DNA of 5,642 nucleotides from Nitrososphaera sp. Its GTDB lineage: Archaea > Thermoproteota > Nitrososphaeria > Nitrososphaerales > Nitrososphaeraceae. The stretch lies in assembly GCA_025935445.1 (NCBI GenBank), contig JAICVG010000101.1, positions 1-5,642 of the forward strand, in the 5' to 3' direction. Under the pieces are notes generated by a model that saw only the letters and a program-made list of their open reading frames with translations, made no database searches and was not told where the DNA came from. How positions within the stretch are numbered: position 1 is the stretch's first letter; each line of letters opens with the position of its first letter. This document shows, in pieces, positions 1-5,642 of the stretch. A program made the position numbers and the translations under genes.

Positions 1-1
1 A

Positions 2-1948
2 AAAGATGCCTTTCCTCCTAGCGGAGACCAGCCTGAAGCAATAGAGCAGCTTGTCAGAGGCGTGCACAAGGGTGGACGTCAGACCCTCCTCGGCGTGACT
101 GGTAGTGGCAAGACGTTTACAATTGCAAATGTCATTGCAAGTGCAAACAAGAATACGCTTGTGATTTCTCATAACAAGACCCTTGCAGCGCAACTGTATG
201 CCGAATTCAAAGAGTTCTTTCCAAAAAATAATGTCGGCTATTTCGTAAGCTTTTATGATTATTACCAGCCTGAAAGTTACATTCCTCAGACAGACACCTA
301 TATCGAAAAGGACACTGAGGTGAATGAAAAGATAGAGAAGATGAGACTAGAAGCGACTGCGATGTTGATGTCTGGCGAGCCTACAATAATTGTGTCTACA
401 GTGTCGTGCATATATTCACTTGGCTCACCAAAAGAATGGGAGAAAAACGCAATTCCAGTAGCAAGAGGAATGACAATCGACCGCAAATTGCTAATTCACA
501 ATTTTATTGAAGCGCGTTATGAGCGAAATGATATATCACTTGTGCCCGGCAACCTCCGGGTCAAGGGTGACACCATTGATATCATCCCTGGATATTCCGA
601 TGACATTATCCGGATCTCAATGTTTAGTGACGAGATTGAGCGTATAAGCATACACGACCATGTCACTATGAAAAAATTGCGCGACGTAAATGCAGTCAAG
701 ATATTTCCAGCCAAGCACTACATTACTGACGACAATTCTCGTAGCAGAGCTATTACCTCAATCAAGTGCGAGTTGGAGAACTGGCTTCCAAACCTGCCAT
801 CAGAACTTGAAAGGCAGAGGCTTATACAGCGCACAAAATACGATCTGGAGATGATAGAGGAGTTTGGCTATTGCTCTGGAATTGAGAATTACTCGCGTCA
901 CTTGGACGGCAGGGCACCGGGACAGCCGCCTTACTGCTTGCTCGACTTTTTTGGAGATGACTTTTTGTTAGTAATTGACGAGTCGCATGTTACATTACCG
1001 CAGTTGCATGGCATGTATAATGGCGACTATACACGCAAGAAAATGTTAATTGACTATGGTTTTCGTCTGCCAAGTGCATACGATAACCGTCCACTCAAGT
1101 TTGAAGAGTTTGAGAACTACCTCAAGAATGTGATCTTTGTATCAGCTACACCTGGTCCCTATGAATTAAAGAGTAGCTTGCAGGTCATCGAGCAGCTAGT
1201 CCGCCCTACCGGGCTTGTAGACCCGAAGGTTGAGATTCGGCCCACTAAAAACCAGATGGAAGATTTGATAAAAGAGATAAAGAACAGGGCAGAGAAGAAC
1301 CAGCGGACGCTTGTCACGACAATGACAAAGAGGATGGCAGAAGACTTGGCAGAATTTCTTGCGAAAAACAAAGTGCGCGTGCGTTATCTCCATTCTGAGA
1401 TTGAGGGTCTTGAGCGTACAGAACTCATAAGGCAGCTGCGTCTTGGGGAGTTTGATTCGCTAGTAGGCATCAATCTGCTAAGAGAAGGCCTTGACATCCC
1501 GGAAGTTTCCCTTGTTGCAATCCTTGATGCAGACAAGGAGGGATTCTTGCGCAATACAACCAGCCTCATTCAGACGTTTGGTAGAGCAGCAAGAAACCTT
1601 GACGGTACTGTCATAATGTATTCAGATCATATTACCCAGTCAATGAAGCAAGCTCTCGAGGAAACTGAACGCAGACGCAAAAAGCAACTGGAATATAACA
1701 AGAGATACAATATAACTCCAAAGACAATAGTTAAGCCAATACCAGAAAGTATTAAGGAAATTGCCGATGTTCAAGTAGAGACAAAGTCGATGGCAAGAGA
1801 GGACCTGTTCAAACTCGCTGTAGAGACAGAGGCCACTATGAAGAGGTTTGCTGAAGAGCTAGAGTTTGAAAAGGCAATAATGTTTCGCGAAAAGCTGGAT
1901 AAGATAAGAAAGGCTCTTGGTGAGCCGGCGTTCTCAAAGGTGTCATAA
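2..1948 (+). CDS. uvrB: UvrABC system protein B (excinuclease subunit B), 5' end cut by window edge
   Basis: UvrB is the ATP-dependent damage-verification subunit of nucleotide excision repair. It receives the lesion from UvrA, inserts a beta-hairpin between the strands and recruits UvrC. The frame is open from base 2 and gives 648 residues (numbered here from base 2). Visible in order: the N-terminal GDQPEAI motif (residues 8-14); Walker A GVTGSGKT (31-38); the beta-hairpin motif FYDYYQPE (84-91) continuing into TDTYIEKD; the DESH Walker B box (326-329); SATPG (381-385); REGLDIP (494-500) and DADKEGFLR (509-517); GRAARN (527-532), the motif VI arginines; the NITPKT linker (570-575); and a C-terminal UVR motif around LEFEKA (about 613-636) that pairs with UvrC. 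Against E. coli UvrB (673 residues, from memory) only about 7-10 N-terminal residues are missing. The GTG at 62 is internal, because conserved family sequence precedes it. The stop TAA overlaps the uvrA ATG by one base. The first hairpin aromatic is Phe rather than Tyr. Identity is near certain. Confidence 0.98.
   Translation, partial: KDAFPPSGDQPEAIEQLVRGVHKGGRQTLLGVTGSGKTFTIANVIASANKNTLVISHNKTLAAQLYAEFKEFFPKNNVGYFVSFYDYYQPESYIPQTDTYIEKDTEVNEKIEKMRLEATAMLMSGEPTIIVSTVSCIYSLGSPKEWEKNAIPVARGMTIDRKLLIHNFIEARYERNDISLVPGNLRVKGDTIDIIPGYSDDIIRISMFSDEIERISIHDHVTMKKLRDVNAVKIFPAKHYITDDNSRSRAITSIKCELENWLPNLPSELERQRLIQRTKYDLEMIEEFGYCSGIENYSRHLDGRAPGQPPYCLLDFFGDDFLLVIDESHVTLPQLHGMYNGDYTRKKMLIDYGFRLPSAYDNRPLKFEEFENYLKNVIFVSATPGPYELKSSLQVIEQLVRPTGLVDPKVEIRPTKNQMEDLIKEIKNRAEKNQRTLVTTMTKRMAEDLAEFLAKNKVRVRYLHSEIEGLERTELIRQLRLGEFDSLVGINLLREGLDIPEVSLVAILDADKEGFLRNTTSLIQTFGRAARNLDGTVIMYSDHITQSMKQALEETERRRKKQLEYNKRYNITPKTIVKPIPESIKEIADVQVETKSMAREDLFKLAVETEATMKRFAEELEFEKAIMFREKLDKIRKALGEPAFSKVS
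1938..1942 (+). promoter_or_regulatory. Shine-Dalgarno-like AGGTG for uvrA
   Basis: AGGTG, within the last codons of uvrB, is complementary to the pyrimidine-rich 3' end of 16S rRNA and sits five bases before the uvrA ATG at 1948. It supports that start and reinitiation at the TAATG junction. It is also coding sequence, so the match could be chance. Confidence 0.5.
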
Positions 1949-4818
1949 TGCACAACAAGATAATAATCAAGGGAGCAAGACAACACAATCTCAAGAATAT
2001 CAACGTCGAAATACCAAAGAACAAGTTGGTAGTCATCACAGGCCTGTCTGGCTCTGGGAAATCGACGCTTGCATTTGATACGATATATGCAGAAGGTCAG
2101 AGACGTTATGTGGAATCACTATCGGCCTATGCAAGACAATTTTTGGAATTGATGGACAAGCCCGATGTTGATTCAATCGACGGTTTGTCGCCAGCAATAT
2201 CTATACAGCAAAAGACGACAAGCAAGAACCCACGCTCGACTGTTGGCACGGTGACAGAGATTTACGACTACCTGCGTCTCCTGTTTGCAAGAGTAGGCGT
2301 ACCTCATTGTCCTAAGTGTGGCAGAAAAATAGCCAGTCAGTCAGCTGACTCGATCACAGAAACTATAATGAAAACAGCAGAAGGTAAGAATGTTATGATC
2401 TTGGGCCCAGTCATACAGGCCAAGAAGGGAACATATGAAAAATTATTCGATCAGCTCAAGCAAGATGGCTTCTCTCGTATCAGGCTGGATGGAGAGGTAA
2501 CGAGGCTCGACGAGGAAGAAGAGGAAGAAAAATCCAATTATCCAAGACTTGACAGGCAAAAGAAGCATACGATTGAAGTGATCGTAGACAGGCTCAAACC
2601 CTCTCCAGAAGAAAAAAGCAGGCTCTTTGACTCGATACAATCTGCGCTGAAGGTAGGCGGAGGAGTTGTTGTAGTTTCAGTTGACAACAACAAGGGGACG
2701 ATGTATTCTCAGAGGAATGCCTGTCCTCACTGCGGTATTTCGCTTGGAGACTTGGAGCCCCGAACCTTTTCATTCAACTCGCCATTTGGAGCATGCAGAG
2801 AATGCAATGGACTTGGCATCAAAATTGAGTTTGATCCAGATTTGATAATACCAGACAAGTCAAAGAGCATAATAGAAGGGGCAATAAGGCCCTGGACAGG
2901 ACACTTTGCAACATTTCGATCTGCAATGCTGCGCGACGTAGGCAGAAGGTTTGGTTTTGACCTTGCGACTCCGATAGCCAAGATGAAGCCAGAACAAGTT
3001 AAGGTAATACTCTATGGCAGCGACGAGAGCATTCACTACAAGTACCAGTCGCGCTATTCTGACAGCCGATGGGAATACCGTGGATCATTTGAGGGAGTCA
3101 TACCAAACCTTGACCGCATTTACCGCGAAACCGAATCCGAGTCAAAGCGCGAAGACCTAATGCAATTCATGCGGGAGCGCCCTTGCGAGTTGTGCAATGG
3201 TAGGCGCCTGCGCGATGAAGCTTTGGCGGTCAGGATACAGAACAGGTCGATAATGGATGTGTGTGACATGTCAATAGATGAGTGCTATCGCTTCTTCCAA
3301 ACGCTAGAGCTCACAGAAACTGAGCGCTACATCGCAAGGACTATACTAAAGGAAATTATGTCAAGACTCGACTTTTTGCTAAATGTGGGGCTCAACTATC
3401 TTACTCTCAATAGAATGACTGCCACGCTTTCAGGTGGCGAGTCGCAAAGAATTAGGCTTGCGACCCAGATCGGATCAAACCTAACAGGTGTGCTCTATGT
3501 ATTGGACGAGCCAACGATCGGCCTGCACCAGCGTGACAACATGCGTCTAATAGATACTCTCAAAAAACTTCGAGACCTAGACAACACTCTCATTGTTGTA
3601 GAACATGACGAGGAAGTAATACGAAGCTCTGACTGGATAATAGATATAGGCCAAGGTGCCGGTAGGCACGGAGGAGCTATTGTTGCAAGCGGCCCCCTTG
3701 AAGAGATTGTAAATAATCCTAGCTCCATTACAGGCGCTTTTCTCAGAGGTGATCAACTGGTTGTCCATCGGCATGAACGGAGAAAGCCAAGCAAGTGGCT
3801 GACTGTTCACAATGCATGTGAGAATAACCTAAAGTCCATTGATGTCAGGTTTCCTCTGGGGTGCATGACAGCTGTCACCGGTGTTTCAGGCTCAGGCAAG
3901 TCGACACTCATAAACGATATATTGTTCAGGGCACTTGCCACACACTTTTACGGTACAAAGGAAAGAGCCGGTAGGCATGATAGGATATCCGGCCTTGAGC
4001 ATATAGATAAGGTGATAGGCATCGATCAATCTCCAATTGGCAGAACTCCAAGATCAAATGCTGCCACTTATGTCAATGCCTTTACGCCCATACGGGAGCT
4101 ATTCGCTAAGACGTCTCAGGCAAGAGAGATGGGATACAAAGCTGGCAGATTCTCATTCAATGTCTCAGAGGGAAGGTGTGACTCGTGTGAAGGTGGTGGC
4201 TCAAAAAAGATAGAGATGCAATTCTTGCCCGATATCTATGTCACATGCGACGAATGCAAGGGTAGGCGCTATAATTCTGAAACGCTTGCAATTAAGTACA
4301 AGGGCAAAACTATTTCAGATGTGCTTGACATGACTGTCGAAGAAGCACTAAAATTCTTCTACGCCATACCGACTATTACCAAAAAACTCCAAACACTAAG
4401 CGATGTGGGTCTTGGCTACCTGAGACTGGGTCAGCCTGCAACCACACTCTCAGGAGGTGAGGCTCAGAGGATCAAGCTTGCTGCAGAGCTGTCAAAGCGC
4501 GACACTGGCAAGACGGTCTACATTTTAGACGAGCCCACCACAGGCCTCCACTTTGCAGACGTAAGCAAACTGCTAAATGTGCTAAAAAGGCTGGTTGACC
4601 TTGGCAACACAGTCATAATCATCGAGCACAACCTTGATGTCATTACGTCGGCAGACTGGATAGTAGACCTTGGACCGGAAGGTGGTGCAGCAGGCGGGCG
4701 AATTGTTGTAGCCGGTACCCCAGAGAAGGTAAGCGAAAATATGAACAGTTATACTGGCAAGTATATGAAGCCAAAGTTGTCAGTTGATAGTATGATATTG
4801 CAGAGGGCCAATCAATGA
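1948..4818 (+). CDS. uvrA: UvrABC system protein A (excinuclease ATPase subunit A), complete
   Basis: UvrA is the DNA-damage sensor of nucleotide excision repair, a dimeric ABC-type ATPase that loads UvrB at lesions. The 956-residue protein has the usual family length (about 940-960) and two ABC modules. Module I: Walker [10 protein letters not shown] (32-40), signature LSGGESQR (494-501), Walker [11 protein letters not shown] (518-527), H-loop His553. Module II: Walker [10 protein letters not shown] (645-653), LSGGEAQR (834-841), [10 protein letters not shown] (859-868), His894. Zinc-binding CXXC pairs lie at C121/C124, C259/C262, C283/C286, C413/C416 and C744/C747 with C767/C770. The last two form the CX2CX19CX2C DNA-binding zinc module. 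Residues of about 130-245 correspond to the UvrB-interaction domain. They carry an acidic loop (D188, E189-E194) about eight residues longer than I recall for E. coli. The ATG start at 1948 fits the conserved N-terminal GARQHNLKN motif and has AGGTG five bases upstream. The gene overlaps uvrB by 1 bp and uvrC by 4 bp, so it is probably translated by coupling. No key residue is missing. It belongs to the repair UvrA type, with its partner genes adjacent, rather than to the drug-resistance UvrA2 paralogues. Confidence 0.98.
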   Translation: MHNKIIIKGARQHNLKNINVEIPKNKLVVITGLSGSGKSTLAFDTIYAEGQRRYVESLSAYARQFLELMDKPDVDSIDGLSPAISIQQKTTSKNPRSTVGTVTEIYDYLRLLFARVGVPHCPKCGRKIASQSADSITETIMKTAEGKNVMILGPVIQAKKGTYEKLFDQLKQDGFSRIRLDGEVTRLDEEEEEEKSNYPRLDRQKKHTIEVIVDRLKPSPEEKSRLFDSIQSALKVGGGVVVVSVDNNKGTMYSQRNACPHCGISLGDLEPRTFSFNSPFGACRECNGLGIKIEFDPDLIIPDKSKSIIEGAIRPWTGHFATFRSAMLRDVGRRFGFDLATPIAKMKPEQVKVILYGSDESIHYKYQSRYSDSRWEYRGSFEGVIPNLDRIYRETESESKREDLMQFMRERPCELCNGRRLRDEALAVRIQNRSIMDVCDMSIDECYRFFQTLELTETERYIARTILKEIMSRLDFLLNVGLNYLTLNRMTATLSGGESQRIRLATQIGSNLTGVLYVLDEPTIGLHQRDNMRLIDTLKKLRDLDNTLIVVEHDEEVIRSSDWIIDIGQGAGRHGGAIVASGPLEEIVNNPSSITGAFLRGDQLVVHRHERRKPSKWLTVHNACENNLKSIDVRFPLGCMTAVTGVSGSGKSTLINDILFRALATHFYGTKERAGRHDRISGLEHIDKVIGIDQSPIGRTPRSNAATYVNAFTPIRELFAKTSQAREMGYKAGRFSFNVSEGRCDSCEGGGSKKIEMQFLPDIYVTCDECKGRRYNSETLAIKYKGKTISDVLDMTVEEALKFFYAIPTITKKLQTLSDVGLGYLRLGQPATTLSGGEAQRIKLAAELSKRDTGKTVYILDEPTTGLHFADVSKLLNVLKRLVDLGNTVIIIEHNLDVITSADWIVDLGPEGGAAGGRIVVAGTPEKVSENMNSYTGKYMKPKLSVDSMILQRANQ
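2512..2529 (+). repeat. Perfect 9-bp tandem duplication (GAGGAAGAA x2) inside uvrA
   Basis: Two adjacent identical copies of GAGGAAGAA encode six consecutive glutamates (E189-E194) in the predicted UvrB-interaction domain of UvrA. The unit is three codons long, so the frame is kept. It may be a slippage product that lengthened an acidic surface loop. The repeat is seen directly; its origin and effect are inference. Confidence 0.8.
4803..4806 (+). promoter_or_regulatory. Weak Shine-Dalgarno-like GAGG for uvrC
   Basis: GAGG within the last codons of uvrA lies eight bases before the uvrC ATG at 4815. It is only a four-base match in coding sequence, so coupling through the ATGA overlap is probably the more important feature for translation of uvrC. 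Confidence 0.3.
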
Positions 4819-5642
4819 CTTTCACTACTACGGTTCTAAGAGAAAAGCGCATTCCAGAAGAACCGGGCGTCTACCTAATGAAGGATAGCGAAGGTGTGAT
4901 AATTTACATAGGCAAGGCCAAGAACTTGCGAAAACGTATCATCTCTTATTTCAGTAGGCACGACCCCAAGTTAGGATGGAAGACCAGCAGGCTAGTTGAC
5001 AGGATAGCAGACATAGATTTTGTTGTTACTGATAATGAGATTGAGGCATTTCTTCTTGAGTCCAATCTCATCAAGCGTTACAGACCAGTCTTCAACATTG
5101 AGTTGAAGGATCAGCAACGCTATACTTATCTAAAAATAACAGACGAGGCATTTCCCCGTCTCCTTGTCGCAAGACGAAACAGGGCAGGAGAATTCACAGG
5201 ACCAAAAGGTAGAATCTACGGGCCGTTTGTGCGGGGCAGTTCTAAATACTTGACAGTTGGACTCTTGCGAAAATTATTCAAGGTAAGAGTATGCAATAGG
5301 CTGCCCAAGACACCCTGTCTCCAGTACTTTATCAAGAATTGCGATGCGCCATGCATAGCTAATGTAATGCGGGAGCAATATATGATGAATATCGTAGCAT
5401 TGCAAGACATACTTGAAGGTAAGAGCAGTATCGACAGGTTTGCTGAGGAAATGCATGCGGAGATGAAGCGTGCTTCCGAGCTTGGCGACTATGAAAGGGC
5501 AAAAGAGATCCGTGATACTCTGTACAGGCTGAATAATTTGCGAATTAAGCAAAAGATGGAAAAGGCTGTTAACCGCAACCACGATGAAGAGTACGTTAGT
5601 ATTTTAAAGGATACCAAAAAGGGTGTGGCCCATGTAATGACA
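4815..5642 (+). CDS. uvrC: UvrABC system protein C (excinuclease subunit C), 3' end cut by window edge
   Basis: UvrC makes both incisions around a lesion held by UvrB: the N-terminal GIY-YIG domain cuts on the 3' side and the C-terminal RNase H-like domain on the 5' side. The frame starts at ATG 4815, inside the uvrA stop (ATGA), and stays open for 276 codons to the window edge. Family members are usually about 500-620 residues, so roughly half is present. The GIY-YIG domain (about 17-95) shows GVY at 18-20 and YIGKAKNLRKR at 31-41. By alignment from memory to Thermotoga UvrC, the catalytic residues are Tyr31, Arg41 and Glu82 (in LLESNLIK). A cysteine cluster follows (C160, C168, C176, C180), matching the position of the Fe-S/metal-binding cysteines of UvrC. 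A UVR motif lies at about 209-242 (LGDYERAKEIRD), the partner of the UvrB C-terminus. Residues from about 258 appear to begin the second nuclease domain, whose active site and the helix-hairpin-helix region lie beyond the window. Start choice is supported by the family-typical distance to GVY. Confidence 0.97.
   Translation, partial: MTFTTTVLREKRIPEEPGVYLMKDSEGVIIYIGKAKNLRKRIISYFSRHDPKLGWKTSRLVDRIADIDFVVTDNEIEAFLLESNLIKRYRPVFNIELKDQQRYTYLKITDEAFPRLLVARRNRAGEFTGPKGRIYGPFVRGSSKYLTVGLLRKLFKVRVCNRLPKTPCLQYFIKNCDAPCIANVMREQYMMNIVALQDILEGKSSIDRFAEEMHAEMKRASELGDYERAKEIRDTLYRLNNLRIKQKMEKAVNRNHDEEYVSILKDTKKGVAHVMT

Noticed and set aside
62..64. GTG as the start codon of uvrB, giving a 628-residue protein
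   Set aside because: The same frame is open back to base 2 and encodes the conserved UvrB N-terminal GDQPEAI motif, so the true start is upstream of the window.
2727..2981. Minus-strand open frame of 84 codons opposite uvrA
   Set aside because: It is antisense to a conserved zinc-module region of uvrA; its length is expected by chance and its product resembles nothing I know.
3577..3810. Overlapping minus-strand frames of 77 codons opposite the middle of uvrA
   Set aside because: They are shadows of the uvrA ABC module I coding sequence with no domain, neighbour or ribosome-binding support.
2041..4566. Repeated Walker A and signature sequences within uvrA, which could suggest a recent internal duplication
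   Set aside because: The two ABC modules are the ancient duplication found in every UvrA; the copies are diverged and differ in their inserted domains, so nothing recent is implied.
5274..5582. Minus-strand open frame of 102 codons opposite uvrC
   Set aside because: It lies wholly antisense to well-conserved uvrC coding sequence, its translation shows no recognisable motif, and no independent start signal is evident.

Overview
The window is fully occupied by three co-directional plus-strand genes of the bacterial-type UvrABC nucleotide excision repair system, in the order uvrB - uvrA - uvrC. uvrB enters from the left edge, lacking only about 7-10 N-terminal codons. uvrA is complete. uvrC runs off the right edge after 276 codons, roughly its N-terminal half.

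Layout: bases 2-1948 encode UvrB (DNA-loading helicase-like ATPase). Bases 1948-4818 encode UvrA (damage-recognising double ABC ATPase). Bases 4815-5642 encode the GIY-YIG nuclease, cysteine cluster and UVR domain of UvrC, stopping at the start of its second nuclease domain. There are no intergenic spaces: uvrB and uvrA share one base (TAATG) and uvrA and uvrC share four (ATGA). The genes therefore look like one polycistronic, translationally coupled unit. Its promoter and terminator must lie outside the window. No RNA genes, mobile elements, CRISPR arrays or non-coding stretches were seen; the minus-strand reading frames are shadows of these genes.

How the genes work together (established for the family): UvrA dimers with UvrB scan DNA. 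UvrA recognises the distortion and hands the lesion to UvrB, which clamps one strand with its beta-hairpin. UvrC then binds through paired UVR motifs and cuts on both sides of the lesion. All key motifs visible in the three proteins are intact, so the system looks functional.

Organism: GC content is moderate (mid-40s percent by eye), with frequent ATA and AGA/AGG codons. The UvrA and UvrC sequences (for example the UvrC CX7CX7CX3C cluster and its surroundings) look to me most like archaeal UvrABC, possibly an ammonia-oxidising Nitrososphaeria-type archaeon. This is an impression from memory, not a search result, and a bacterial source cannot be excluded. I see no new biological system here. 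The points worth a second look are small: a 9-bp tandem duplication in uvrA, the UvrC cysteine spacing, a Phe in the UvrB hairpin, and the tight gene overlaps.
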